Part shown: positions 8,519 to 18,172 of the stretch, in pieces | Layout of the letters: each line of letters starts with the position of its first letter | How positions within the stretch are numbered: position 1 is the stretch's first letter | Assembly (NCBI GenBank): GCA_029226975.1 | Contig: JAQXZB010000119.1 | Span: 1-39,469, forward strand | DNA: 39,469 nt | Source: Clostridiales bacterium | GTDB taxonomy: Bacteria > Bacillota > Clostridia > UBA1381 | Direction of reading: 5' to 3' | Notes under the pieces: generated by a model | Databases searched by the model: none | What the model saw: only the letters and a program-made list of their open reading frames with translations | What the model was told of the DNA's origin: nothing | Translations under genes and position numbers: made by a program

Positions 8519-11500
8519 TTAACGAACGGGAACTGTTGTTGTTGCACCGTCTGCGTCTGTTATTGTATATGAAGCGTTTGCATCGATTATATCACTGTAG
8601 CCAAGCTCCGCAAGTCCGTCCGCTACCATACCTGCGAATATCATCGCGCCGTAGTAGGTGGAGTGAAGCTTATCGCCTACATTTATATTAGCCGCACAGT
8701 ACGTTGTACCCAAAGGCTCCATGTAAGCAAAGCTTGTGCCGGAGAGGTTGAAGCAGCTTGCTCCAAGCTCCTGTGCCTTTGCGATTACGGAGTCGGTACC
8801 CTGAACGGAGGCTTTCCAGCCCGTACCATGCACCGATGCGTTCGGAGTTACGAATACCACGTCTATGCCCGCGGCTGTTGCTTCGTTATACACCCGTTCC
8901 ATATAGTTTTGCATATTCTCATACCTTACCGCTTCCGAGCCAAGGCTTGCCGGATAGTTTCTATCGTTATAGCCGCACTCGAACACCAGCAGGTCACCGG
9001 GCTGTGCACACTGAATAACGGTCTTAAATACGGTATCATAAAGACCCTGTGCATAGTTTCCGCTTTCTGCCAAGTTTGTAACGTTTACGCTGTCAACGAT
9101 AAACTTATCGATTACCTCGCCCCAGCCGGTCTGTGCTTCGGTTTCAACAGTGAAATCTCCGTAGTAGTTCGCCACAAGAGAGTCACCCAGAACATACACA
9201 TGCTGTTTTCTCTCCAATATAGAGGGAGCTTTCTTTACGGTAAAGTAATCCACATACTGACCGCCCGCTGCATAGCCCTCCATTGCCAGAACAGCCTTTC
9301 CGCCGGTTATTTTTACATCATTTGCCGTATACAGTGAGCCGGCACGTGTTCTGCCTGCGCTGCTTTGGTCAACATTATTACCTACGATATAGCCGTTTAC
9401 GGTCAAGTCACCTCTTTCTTTCTGCGACTTTTTAACGGTCACGTCATACAGACCCTCGACAAGAGCAAGCTCCACGCCCTTTGACGCATCGCCCACATCT
9501 GATACGGTATATATGGGTGATACCTCATACTTTGACGCATTTGCCGTATTAACGGTTACAGTGCCGTTTTCGGATGCGGTTTCGGTTTGTGTATATGTTC
9601 CGTCATTGTTTAAAACGGTTACGCGATACTGTGTATCTGCGCTGTAGTTAGCAATCTTTGTTACGTCTACGGTTGTTGTATCCCCGCTGACAGTTCCTGC
9701 TTCATAGAATTTGCCTACAGTTACGGTAATGGTCTTTTCAGAGGTCTTTTGAGGATTACCCACAACTGCCTTTACAACCACTTCACCGGATGCGGATACT
9801 GTGGTTATGTCAAGGTCGGCGGGCTTCATGCCATACAGGGACTTCCATACGAATACTTTTTCATTTTCTCCCGATGTCAAGTCAACGGTTTCGCCCGCCT
9901 TAACCTCGGTTTGGGTCATGGACTTTAACACGCCGTTTTCATATACCGCGCTTATTCTTACCGCGTCCTCTTGGGCAACTGCCGCCTTTTGGGTAAGCGG
10001 AGTAAGTGTTCCGTCCGAAGAAATGCTTGCCACATCGGCTCCCGATGCTATTTCATAGCTTACCGGCAAAGCCGCGTTTACATCATACTCATCAACAATA
10101 TTGCTTACGGTATATTTTGCGGTTTGAGCCGCGTCAACAGCTATAGGTCCATCGAAATCAAAGGACTTAACCGCCGCATAATCCTTTATTGTAACCTGCT
10201 TTGAATTGGTCTTTTCCGGGTCAAGATTGCTTGTATATGTAACTGTTACAACAGTTTCGGGCACTGCGCTTTCCTCAACCGACAGCACACCGTCCTCTGA
10301 AATGGTTACACCCTGGGCATCTGACACGCTCCAAGCAAAGGTTTCGCCCTCGGATACGGAGAATATCGATGCAGTATACTGAATTTTTGCGGTTGTTCCG
10401 GAAATTCTTGCGGCGTTATCCGCACCTCTTACTTCAACCTCTGCCACGTCCGAATCGGAAATCTTAAGGTCTGTAAGAGTTATAAGTCTTGTTGCCGGAC
10501 AGCCCTTATCGTCATGCATTGTATAGGAAGCTATATCGCCAAGGTTTGCTCCCAAGTCTTTTTCGATTGAGGTACCGTTATACTGCAAAGCCGCAATCGT
10601 ATTGCCGTCTGCATCGGTTTTTAGGATGAACACCGCTTCGGTTTCCTCACCTGCCGCACCCATAGTGCCTATCTGTGTTCCCACTACTTTGCCTTTATCG
10701 TCTTTATAGGCGTCAACAACAATGTTTACACCGGTAAAGGTGATTTTTAGCACCTCTGCGCCGTTGGAATTTTTAAACACAAGGTTTCTGTAAGCGGTAT
10801 ACACCGTATTTTCCTGCCATGTATTTTTAAAGGAGATTTTCTTTGCGCTTCCCGGCGTAAGCTCTACGGGGTCGGGAAGTGTAATTGTTGTTTCGGCAGA
10901 CGCGTCATACAGACCGGGGAATACAACAACATTCTCACCGTTTACCTCTGCCATTCTCGGCTCGCCGTAGGAGGCTTCGCCCCTGCCCGGCTCATAATAG
11001 TCATAACCGTAAACGGTTATATCCTTTGTTTTTGTCACACCGTCAACAACCGCCGTAACGGTAAGTGCCGATTCGGTGGAAATTCCCAAATTGGGGGTTA
11101 ATACCGCACCGTCAAACGCCGCTTTTGCATCGCTTACGCTAAATACCGCTTCGGTATAATCGGTATCGTTTCCGTATTGGTCCTTAACGTCCTTAATTGT
11201 ATACTGCACACTTGCGCCGTCCTTTACAGCCAAAGGACCGCCGATTGAAAAGTCTGCAACTCTTGCCGTATTATACACATGAACCTTTGTATCGGCATAA
11301 ACCGTCGGATCTGTTGTGCTTGCGGCTCTTACTACAAGGTCAATTCCGTTATCGTCCGTAAGGGCTGCCTGCGAGGTTACGGAAACAACTCCGTCCTCGG
11401 ATATGGAAATACCATCCAATGCATTGGTTATTGACCAGGTTACGCTGTCATTATCTATTGCATAGCCGGCCGCGTCCTTTACAACCGCGCTGAATGCCGG

Positions 11501-13219
11501 AATTGTATTTGTTCCCTCGGCGGGCTTATAGATACTTTCCGCGCCGCCCGAAATTTCAACGCTTGACGGGGTCTGCACACCGAGATATGTAAGTGTAATG
11601 GGAACGTTCTGCGCCGCGCTGTCCACAACAACACCCGTTGTTGCCGGAGCGTAAAGCGAGCAGGTTATATCTGCCGAATATGAGCCGTTGGGCAGGCTTA
11701 TTGTAGCCTTACCGTCAGCGTCCGTAACGGCGCTTACGCCGCCGGCTTCTACCGTTGCGCCCGCAACAGCCGCACCGGCTGTGTCTTTTACCTCGAAGGT
11801 TACATCATAGAGGTCTCCGCGCAAAACCATGAAATCATCAATCTTCATCGGCGACAGGGACTCAACGTTGACAGCTTTTAAGCCCGCAAGATTTGACGCG
11901 GTCAAATCAACATCACTAAAGCTTGCCGCTACTGTTCCCTCGCTGTTTGTTATTGTTCCGCTTAATTTGCCGTTGGCAAAATCAGCCTGCAAATCTATTG
12001 TATAGAAGTTATTATCGACTTGCGTAAGCTGTGTATATCCGCCGTAATTATCATCAAAACCATAGGAAATCAGTTGTTTCCATGCTTGACCGGCTTTATT
12101 TGTAGCCGCGCCTATGGCAAAAATCACAGTCCCCGACTTATCGGTCAGTGCAAAGTATGAAAAACGTCCTCCGTTTGTATTTGTAAAATCGGTATCCGCT
12201 CCCCATTTAAAGCTTATATTAACCGCCGGCTGCGACAGCACCTTGCCCTCAAATGCTTTTGTATCAGTGTTCTTTGAACCGTTTGTGTTACAAAGTGTAA
12301 GATACTTATTTGATTCCGCTTCCTTGAGTGCCACTCCGCTTGTGGTTGTAAAGCCCCAAGTATCCGTAATATCTTCAAAGCCCTCATAGATAAAATGGTC
12401 TACCGCTTCAAATTCTATATCAAGCACATCGCCCTCGGCAACGCTGTCTATGGTTGTTATGGCATTTGCCGACATTACATAGAGAACTCCGTCAATAAGC
12501 TTGCAGCCCTTTTGAGCCGCGGTTGCATTATACGGAAGCCCTATATCCGCCGATACGGTATATGAAGCTATCACTTTATCACCGACAACATTGTTTACGG
12601 TTATATCCGTTGTTGTTATTACCTCGTCCGAATATTCTATTTCAAGGCTTATATCAAAAAGCTGCTGCTGTCTGCCCGTATATGTATACAAGCCGTAGGC
12701 AATCACGCCGTCCTCATCGCTTCTTACATTGCTTGTAAGGTCATATTCCAATGTTGACTGAGTGGATTTTGAGTTTCCCACAGTTCCCAGTTCAACCGCC
12801 GTTTGGACCTCCGCCTGAGAAGACCAGGTTATTGTCGACGGCTCCCAGTCCGTACCTATGGAGGCTACCTTTATATCGGAATTTTTGCCTGCAACGGTAC
12901 AAACCGCGTCAAACTTCAGCTTTGCCGATGTGATTTTTCCGAGATAGTCGGAAACGTCAAATTTAACAAGTGTAACATCGGTTCCGCCGAAGGTGGACAG
13001 CATCCCCTTAAACAGTCCCGCGCTTATTTGAGACTGATTGGCATAAAGCACGCCCGCATCATGGTAGTTGGTATCGGCATTACATTCGTTTATGTAGGTT
13101 GCGTCCGCCGCGATACTTGCGGTATTTGCCGCGCTTGCTACGGTGCCGAAGCCTGCAAGCATGGTTGCCGAAAGCGCCAGCGCCGTTACGGATGAAACAA
13201 TTTTTTTGAAATTTTTCAT
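8519..13219 (-). CDS. secreted multidomain SGNH/GDSL esterase (rhamnogalacturonan-acetylesterase-like)
   Basis: A 1566-residue extracellular protein. Order: signal peptide (1-31); a DNRLRE/CBM96-like carbohydrate-binding domain (about 35-200); a probable concanavalin-like beta domain (about 270-460); a carboxypeptidase-regulatory-like repeat with AAVAGATVEAGG; several Big-type Ig-like domains (560-1250) marked by 'ISEDGVVSV' and 'TISEDGVLSV'; and a C-terminal SGNH hydrolase with GDS (S1347), GYND (1416-1419) and the DxxH pair (D1516, H1519). The SGNH part resembles family CE12 / RhgT esterases that deacetylate pectin backbones, so a pectin substrate is likely but not proven. There is no SLH, sortase or dockerin signal, so it is probably released or held by its binding domains. 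The ATG is preceded by GAGGGAG. Confidence 0.85.
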   Translation of the reverse strand: MKNFKKIVSSVTALALSATMLAGFGTVASAANTASIAADATYINECNADTNYHDAGVLYANQSQISAGLFKGMLSTFGGTDVTLVKFDVSDYLGKITSAKLKFDAVCTVAGKNSDIKVASIGTDWEPSTITWSSQAEVQTAVELGTVGNSKSTQSTLEYDLTSNVRSDEDGVIAYGLYTYTGRQQQLFDISLEIEYSDEVITTTDITVNNVVGDKVIASYTVSADIGLPYNATAAQKGCKLIDGVLYVMSANAITTIDSVAEGDVLDIEFEAVDHFIYEGFEDITDTWGFTTTSGVALKEAESNKYLTLCNTNGSKNTDTKAFEGKVLSQPAVNISFKWGADTDFTNTNGGRFSYFALTDKSGTVIFAIGAATNKAGQAWKQLISYGFDDNYGGYTQLTQVDNNFYTIDLQADFANGKLSGTITNSEGTVAASFSDVDLTASNLAGLKAVNVESLSPMKIDDFMVLRGDLYDVTFEVKDTAGAAVAGATVEAGGVSAVTDADGKATISLPNGSYSADITCSLYAPATTGVVVDSAAQNVPITLTYLGVQTPSSVEISGGAESIYKPAEGTNTIPAFSAVVKDAAGYAIDNDSVTWSITNALDGISISEDGVVSVTSQAALTDDNGIDLVVRAASTTDPTVYADTKVHVYNTARVADFSIGGPLAVKDGASVQYTIKDVKDQYGNDTDYTEAVFSVSDAKAAFDGAVLTPNLGISTESALTVTAVVDGVTKTKDITVYGYDYYEPGRGEASYGEPRMAEVNGENVVVFPGLYDASAETTITLPDPVELTPGSAKKISFKNTWQENTVYTAYRNLVFKNSNGAEVLKITFTGVNIVVDAYKDDKGKVVGTQIGTMGAAGEETEAVFILKTDADGNTIAALQYNGTSIEKDLGANLGDIASYTMHDDKGCPATRLITLTDLKISDSDVAEVEVRGADNAARISGTTAKIQYTASIFSVSEGETFAWSVSDAQGVTISEDGVLSVEESAVPETVVTVTYTSNLDPEKTNSKQVTIKDYAAVKSFDFDGPIAVDAAQTAKYTVSNIVDEYDVNAALPVSYEIASGADVASISSDGTLTPLTQKAAVAQEDAVRISAVYENGVLKSMTQTEVKAGETVDLTSGENEKVFVWKSLYGMKPADLDITTVSASGEVVVKAVVGNPQKTSEKTITVTVGKFYEAGTVSGDTTTVDVTKIANYSADTQYRVTVLNNDGTYTQTETASENGTVTVNTANASKYEVSPIYTVSDVGDASKGVELALVEGLYDVTVKKSQKERGDLTVNGYIVGNNVDQSSAGRTRAGSLYTANDVKITGGKAVLAMEGYAAGGQYVDYFTVKKAPSILERKQHVYVLGDSLVANYYGDFTVETEAQTGWGEVIDKFIVDSVNVTNLAESGNYAQGLYDTVFKTVIQCAQPGDLLVFECGYNDRNYPASLGSEAVRYENMQNYMERVYNEATAAGIDVVFVTPNASVHGTGWKASVQGTDSVIAKAQELGASCFNLSGTSFAYMEPLGTTYCAANINVGDKLHSTYYGAMIFAGMVADGLAELGYSDIIDANASYTITDADGATTTVPVR

Positions 13220-13288
13220 TTCTATCTCCCTCTTTCTTTATTTTCACCTCCGCCCCATGGGACGGATAATACATTCTTTTCTGTTATT

Positions 13289-13317
13289 ATTATAACGTAG
13301 TTTTTTGAAAAAAACAA
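13289..13317 (-). promoter_or_regulatory. promoter of the large SGNH esterase gene
   Basis: Minus strand: TTGTTT (13312-13317), 17-bp spacer, TATAAT (13289-13294). It diverges from the fbp promoter. Confidence 0.55.
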
Positions 13318-13399
13318 TAAAAAAATCAGTGGTTACGGGTCTGTTTTTTGAACATTTCTTCCTTAAAATAACTTTTTGTCCGAATATTTACGGATTGTA

Positions 13400-13428
13400 T
13401 TGATTTTTTCAAAAAATACCTATATAAT
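13400..13428 (+). promoter_or_regulatory. promoter of the fbp-esterase operon
   Basis: TTGATT (13400-13405), 17-bp spacer, TATAAT (13423-13428). Confidence 0.7.
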
Positions 13429-13436
13429 ATAGGTAT
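13416..13436. promoter_or_regulatory. perfect palindrome over the fbp -10, candidate repressor operator
   Basis: ATACCTATA (13416-13424) and TATAGGTAT (13428-13436) are perfect 9-bp arms around TAA, centred on the -10 hexamer. A dimeric repressor bound here would block RNA polymerase. Confidence 0.55.
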
Positions 13437-13472
13437 AAAGATTTTTTACGCATTGAGGAAACGGAGTTTTAT

Positions 13473-15440
13473 ATGGAATACAGTACGGAATATCTTAATC
13501 TTTTAAGCGAACAGTATCCGTCCATAAAGTCCGCCTGCTCGGAAATAATCCGACTTCAGGCGCGCCAGAAGCTTCCCAAGCTGACGGAGCATTTTATGAG
13601 CGACATACACGGCGAATACGAGGCTTTTTTACACATTTTAAAAAACGCATCCGGGGTTATCAAGGACAAAATCACAAGCATTTACGGCAGAACGCTCTCG
13701 GAAAGCGACCGACAGCTTCTTTGCACGCTTATTTATTATCCACAGCAGAAGTTAGACCTTATAAAAAGACAGGTTGAAAATATAGACGACTGGTACAAAA
13801 TCACCCTTTACCGTCTTATTGAAATATGCCGTCTTGTGGCGTCCAAATACAGGCGCGCAACGGTGAGAAGCTTTCTTCCCGAATCCTTCGGCGATACCAT
13901 TGACGAGCTGATACATTCCGACCGGGATTTCGGCAGCGACAAGGAGGGCTATTACAACGAGTGCATAAACTCGATAATTGAGCTGTCCCAGGCGGACGCA
14001 TTTATCGTTGATATTTCAAAGCTTATTCAGACCCTTGCCATAGGACGCTTACATATAATAGGCGATATATTTGACCGCGGTCCGAGAGCGGATATAATTC
14101 TTGACCGTCTGCTTAATTATCACAGCGTGGATATTCAATGGGGAAATCATGACGTGCAGTGGATGGGTGCGGCTGCCGGCTCACTTGCGTGTATTGCTAC
14201 GGTTTTGTCAATATCTACCAGGTATTCCAATTTCGACTGCATAGAGGACGGATACGGCATCAATATGCGGCCGCTTACGGTATTTGCCATGGAAACCTAC
14301 GGCGGTGACGACTGCGAGTGTTTTGCCCTGAGAAATCCCAACCATGTCACCCTGTCACAGCATGACAGCGCGCTGTGGGCGAAAATGCACAAGGCAATAT
14401 CGATTATACAATTTAAACTGGAAGGACAGCTTATAAAAAGGCATCCCGAATTTAAAATGGACAATCACCTTATGCTTGACAAAATAGATTATGAAAAGGG
14501 TACAATAAACCTTGACGGCAAGGTTTACGAATTAAGGGACAAAAACTTCCCCACCGTAGACCCCGCCGACCCGTTCAGGCTCACACAGGAGGAGCAGACG
14601 CTTATGGAGTCGCTGCGTTCATCGTTTTTACATTCGCAAAAGCTCCAGCAGCATATTCGGTTTATGTACTCAAAGGGAAGTATGTATCTGTGCTACAACA
14701 ACAATCTTCTTTATCATGGCTGCATACCCATGAACGAGGACGGCAGCTTCACAAAAGTGGAAATAGGCGGCAAAATCTACAGCGGAAAATCCCTGCTTGA
14801 CAAGGCGGAGCAGCTTGCCCGCGAGGGATATTTCGGCAAAATCGGCTCGCCGCAAAAGGAATACGGTGAGGATTTTCTGTGGTTTTTATGGTGCGGAAAC
14901 CGCTCGCCCGTTTACGGCAAGAACAAAATGACCACCTTTGAGCGGTTTTTCATTTCCGACAAGGACACCTGGGAGGAGATAAAAGACCCCTATTACCGAC
15001 TTGTGGAAAAGCCCGAAACCTGCGATAAAATTCTTGAGGAATTCGGACTTGACCCCAACGATTTTACGCATATTATAAACGGTCATGTACCGGTTAAAAT
15101 AAAAATCGGCGAAAGTCCGGTTAAGGCGGGCGGCAAGCTTCTGGTAATAGACGGTGGCATGGCAAAGGCGTACCATGAGCAGACCGGGATTGCGGGATAT
15201 ACGCTGCTGTTTAATTCCCACGGACTGCTTTTAAGCGCCCATGACGCTTTTGAATCGGTTTCAAGTGCAATCAGCCAGGAAAAGGACATACACTCGACCC
15301 TTGAAAACATAGACACCGCGCCCAGAAGGCTGCTTGTTGCCGATACGGATATGGGCAAAGAGCTTCAGCAGCGCATAGACGCGCTTCATGCCCTGGTAAG
15401 AGCCTACAGAAACGGAACAATAAGAGGTAAGGTAAAATGA
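13473..15440 (+). CDS. fbp: fructose-1,6-bisphosphatase, class III
   Basis: Cytoplasmic metal-dependent phosphatase that converts fructose 1,6-bisphosphate to fructose 6-phosphate for gluconeogenesis. The 655 residues match the large Firmicute class III enzymes (Bacillus Fbp is of similar size). Metallophosphatase motifs are in order: SDIHGEYEAF near residue 43, GDIFDRGP near 196, GNHDVQW near 224, and the C-terminal NGHVPV plus VIDGGMAKAYH. The ATG is preceded by CGGAG. Its last four bases overlap the start of a rhamnogalacturonan-acetylesterase-like gene (ATGA), so the two are translationally coupled. That pairing suggests gluconeogenic flux is tied to growth on pectic sugars. Confidence 0.95.
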   Translation: MEYSTEYLNLLSEQYPSIKSACSEIIRLQARQKLPKLTEHFMSDIHGEYEAFLHILKNASGVIKDKITSIYGRTLSESDRQLLCTLIYYPQQKLDLIKRQVENIDDWYKITLYRLIEICRLVASKYRRATVRSFLPESFGDTIDELIHSDRDFGSDKEGYYNECINSIIELSQADAFIVDISKLIQTLAIGRLHIIGDIFDRGPRADIILDRLLNYHSVDIQWGNHDVQWMGAAAGSLACIATVLSISTRYSNFDCIEDGYGINMRPLTVFAMETYGGDDCECFALRNPNHVTLSQHDSALWAKMHKAISIIQFKLEGQLIKRHPEFKMDNHLMLDKIDYEKGTINLDGKVYELRDKNFPTVDPADPFRLTQEEQTLMESLRSSFLHSQKLQQHIRFMYSKGSMYLCYNNNLLYHGCIPMNEDGSFTKVEIGGKIYSGKSLLDKAEQLAREGYFGKIGSPQKEYGEDFLWFLWCGNRSPVYGKNKMTTFERFFISDKDTWEEIKDPYYRLVEKPETCDKILEEFGLDPNDFTHIINGHVPVKIKIGESPVKAGGKLLVIDGGMAKAYHEQTGIAGYTLLFNSHGLLLSAHDAFESVSSAISQEKDIHSTLENIDTAPRRLLVADTDMGKELQQRIDALHALVRAYRNGTIRGKVK

Positions 15441-16531
15441 TAAAATACGAGAATGAGCCGTTAAAGCTCGAATTTCATGTTCCCAACGGAACCTATGAGG
15501 TGAATGTTACCGTCCATGCAGACGAGGATACAGAGTTTTCCGTATACTCCCAGTCAAGGCGGTTTATGGCAAGAAACATAAAAATCAGTGCCGGCTCATC
15601 TATGGACATAATCGGAGCGGTCAGCGTTTGCGACAGAAGCTTTTTTGACGAAGCGCCGAAATCTTATGACGGCATAGAAATATACATCGACTGCGACGGT
15701 GCAGTCCGCGCTACAGCGGCGATTTCACCGGCGGACATTCCTGTAATATACATCTGCGGTGATTCGACCGTCACCGACCAGCCGGCGGCTGTTCCCTATA
15801 TTCCCCAATCCACCTACTGCGGCTGGGGACAAATGCTGCCGCAGTACCTTGACGCGGGGATAGCTGCGGAAAACCAGGCACAGAGCGGCTCATGCACAAG
15901 TGTGTTTATAGAGAACAACTGGGAAGCCTTTAAGGATAAAATCAAAAAGGGCGATGTGCTGATGGTGCAGTTCGGACACAATGACCAAAAGGTCAAGGAC
16001 CTTGACCCTTTCGGCGGCTACAGCGAAAATCTGCGTTATTTTGTAAATTACGCAAGGGAGCGGGGCGCGTACCCGATACTTATATCCCCCATAAACCGCA
16101 TAATTTTTGAGCCGAACGGCTCTTTGAAAAATCTGCTCGGTGATTACCGCAACGCGGTAAAGGGCGTATGCGATGAGCTTAACGTGCCGTTTATCGATTT
16201 ATGGACAAAAAGCACCGATTATTTTGAAAAGGCAGGCTGCGTCAAGGCATGGGATTTCTTTTTCGGCGATGAGCAGGGCAGGGATTACACCCACACCAAC
16301 GATATTGGCGGTGACCTTGCGGCAAAGCTTGTTTTGCAGGAAATTCTCGATAAGCAAATCGAGCCGGTTAGGGCGCATATAAAAGCGGACAAAATTAAGA
16401 TTGAGCAGGTATATGCCGACCCCGGCGACAGTGCGGATATGACCGAACAGATTGAGCATTTAAAGAGCATAGGGCTTGTAAACACGCCCGAAGCCCTTTC
16501 GGATTTGGACGCGGACATAAAAATTCCTTAA
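15437..16531 (+). CDS. cytoplasmic SGNH hydrolase, rhamnogalacturonan-acetylesterase-like
   Basis: A 364-residue member of the RhgT / CE12-type esterases, which remove acetyl groups from rhamnogalacturonan. A short N-terminal beta domain (1-98) precedes the SGNH fold: block I GDST (S110), GHND (180-183) and the catalytic D283/H286 in DYTHTND. There is no signal peptide or membrane segment, so it should act inside the cell on imported acetylated oligosaccharides, unlike the secreted esterase upstream on the other strand. It overlaps fbp by four bases. A strong bidirectional terminator follows, beyond which the convergent sugar ABC transporter operon lies. The exact substrate is inferred from family and context. 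Confidence 0.88.
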   Translation: MIKYENEPLKLEFHVPNGTYEVNVTVHADEDTEFSVYSQSRRFMARNIKISAGSSMDIIGAVSVCDRSFFDEAPKSYDGIEIYIDCDGAVRATAAISPADIPVIYICGDSTVTDQPAAVPYIPQSTYCGWGQMLPQYLDAGIAAENQAQSGSCTSVFIENNWEAFKDKIKKGDVLMVQFGHNDQKVKDLDPFGGYSENLRYFVNYARERGAYPILISPINRIIFEPNGSLKNLLGDYRNAVKGVCDELNVPFIDLWTKSTDYFEKAGCVKAWDFFFGDEQGRDYTHTNDIGGDLAAKLVLQEILDKQIEPVRAHIKADKIKIEQVYADPGDSADMTEQIEHLKSIGLVNTPEALSDLDADIKIP

Positions 16532-16540
16532 TAGATAAAC

Positions 16541-16589
16541 AAAAACTCTTGAACTCAAACCTTTTACCGGTCAAGTTCAAGAGTTTTTT
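16541..16589. terminator. bidirectional terminator between esterase and solute-binding protein genes
   Basis: A 15-bp perfect stem (16541-16555 / 16574-16588) has T6 at its right end and A5 at its left end. It serves both the fbp operon (plus) and the ABC transporter operon (minus). Confidence 0.9.
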
Positions 16590-16598
16590 ATCAAGACT

Positions 16599-18155
16599 TT
16601 ATTCCTCTGAGCCTATAGCTTCAAGCTCCTGCTGATATGCTTCGTTGTATTCCTTAACTATATCATCTCCGCCCTTTGCTTTCCATTCCTCTCTTGCAGC
16701 CTTCCACTGTTCCTCAGTGAAATCGCCCTTGATGAACTTGGTATCCGCTTCGGACATGATTGAGTCAAGGGAAGTACCCTTAAGCGCATATGTATTGGAA
16801 ATATACGGTGCTGAGGGGTCTGATACGGAATACTTTGCGTTATCCGCCATAACCTCGTCAACCCATTTTGCCGTTTCCGTTGCATAAGGAATTTTCAGGT
16901 TTGAGCTGACAGGGTTTATAAAGGGCTGAATTTGATTTAAGTCCGCAAATTCGCCGTCATGGGTCTTGTCATCCTCGCCCTTGTCATTTTTAAACTTCTG
17001 ATATTCCCCGTTTACAATCTGATACTGTCTGCCCTCGATACCGTAAGCCAGAAGGTCTGCAACCTCCGGGGCCTCAATCTTGTCGAGAATGCCTAAACAA
17101 ACTTCAAGCTCCTCCTCGGTCTTTACCGCATCCTTCGGGAATGCGAAGAAACCGTTATATCCCGTTGTGGGGCGCGATCTCTTTTCCTCGCCCTCCTTGG
17201 GCGCAACTGCGCCGAACACGCCCACTACCGCATTGGGATCCTTGGGCGCGATGTTTGTGGCAAGACGTCTTGCTCTGTCGCACACGTCTATGATTATACC
17301 GCCCTGACCGTTTAAGAACGGATTGTTCCAGTCATTGGAGTCCATGGTAGCCCAGTTGGTATTCATGTACTGATTATCATAGAGCCATTTAACAACCTTT
17401 AAGCCCTCCAAGTATTCATCGAAATAGAACGCCGGCTCAAGCTCGCCCGTTTCCTCGTTAAAGCCGTAGCCGTTGGGCGCACCCGCCCATACGCATATAT
17501 CTTTTATGGGGGTTGTATACGAAGTCATTATAAGACCGTAGGTATCCTTTTGTCCGTTGCCGTCGGGGTCGTCCTCGGTAAACGCGCGGCAGACCTCTTT
17601 GAACTCTTCAACGGTTTCGGGGTAATCAAGACCCAGATTATCCAGCCAGTCCTTTCTGATTGACACGCCGTTTCGTCCCAAATCACGAGCCGAATACACG
17701 CCGTAAACCTTACCGTCAACCGACATATTATGCATTACGTCCTTGTTTGCCTTGGAAAGATTGGGGAATTTGCTCTCGTCAAGCATTAAATCTCCCACTT
17801 CCCAGAAGGTATCGTGACGGCAGTTGGCTATAATTGCCGAGCTTCTGTCACTTATTCTCATAATAAGCGGATATGTTCCGGCAGCCATTGTTGCCGTAAC
17901 CTTTTCGCCGTAGTTGGATGATGAAATCCATTTAATGCGCAAATCCGCGCCTATTTTATCCTCCACTTCCTTTATGACGGGGTTCTTTGACGCGTCGTCG
18001 CTTGCCGATTCGGCACTGAATGACTGGGTCATAATCGTGACGATGGGTCTGCCCTGTTCGTCATATGTAAGGGAGTCCGCGCTGTTGCCGCAGCCGGCAA
18101 GTGAGCCGGCAAGCAATGCGGCGGCACAGACGGTCAATGTAATCTTCTTCCACAT
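16599..18155 (-). CDS. ABC sugar transporter solute-binding lipoprotein (LplA-like)
   Basis: Extracellular substrate receptor of a CUT1-type importer, 518 residues. The lipoprotein signal peptide MWKKITLTVCAAALLAGSLAG ends in lipobox LAGC, and the mature part has the solute-binding family 1 fold typical of LplA-like proteins next to LplB/LplC permeases. The ATG at 18155 is chosen because AAAGGAGG lies just upstream and the signal peptide begins there; the frame continues upstream into the permease gene without a signal. It is last in the operon, 17 bases after the second permease. No ATPase gene is nearby, as is usual for CUT1 systems that share an MsmK-type ATPase. The substrate is not shown by the sequence; acetylated pectin oligosaccharides are a reasonable guess from the neighbours. 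Confidence 0.9.
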   Translation of the reverse strand: MWKKITLTVCAAALLAGSLAGCGNSADSLTYDEQGRPIVTIMTQSFSAESASDDASKNPVIKEVEDKIGADLRIKWISSSNYGEKVTATMAAGTYPLIMRISDRSSAIIANCRHDTFWEVGDLMLDESKFPNLSKANKDVMHNMSVDGKVYGVYSARDLGRNGVSIRKDWLDNLGLDYPETVEEFKEVCRAFTEDDPDGNGQKDTYGLIMTSYTTPIKDICVWAGAPNGYGFNEETGELEPAFYFDEYLEGLKVVKWLYDNQYMNTNWATMDSNDWNNPFLNGQGGIIIDVCDRARRLATNIAPKDPNAVVGVFGAVAPKEGEEKRSRPTTGYNGFFAFPKDAVKTEEELEVCLGILDKIEAPEVADLLAYGIEGRQYQIVNGEYQKFKNDKGEDDKTHDGEFADLNQIQPFINPVSSNLKIPYATETAKWVDEVMADNAKYSVSDPSAPYISNTYALKGTSLDSIMSEADTKFIKGDFTEEQWKAAREEWKAKGGDDIVKEYNEAYQQELEAIGSEE

Positions 18156-18172
18156 ATTTCTTCCTCCTTTAT

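Noticed and set aside
8663-9337. A 224-codon plus-strand frame antisense to the SGNH domain
   Set aside because: The minus strand encodes conserved GDS, GYND and DxxH motifs here, and the plus frame looks like a shadow.
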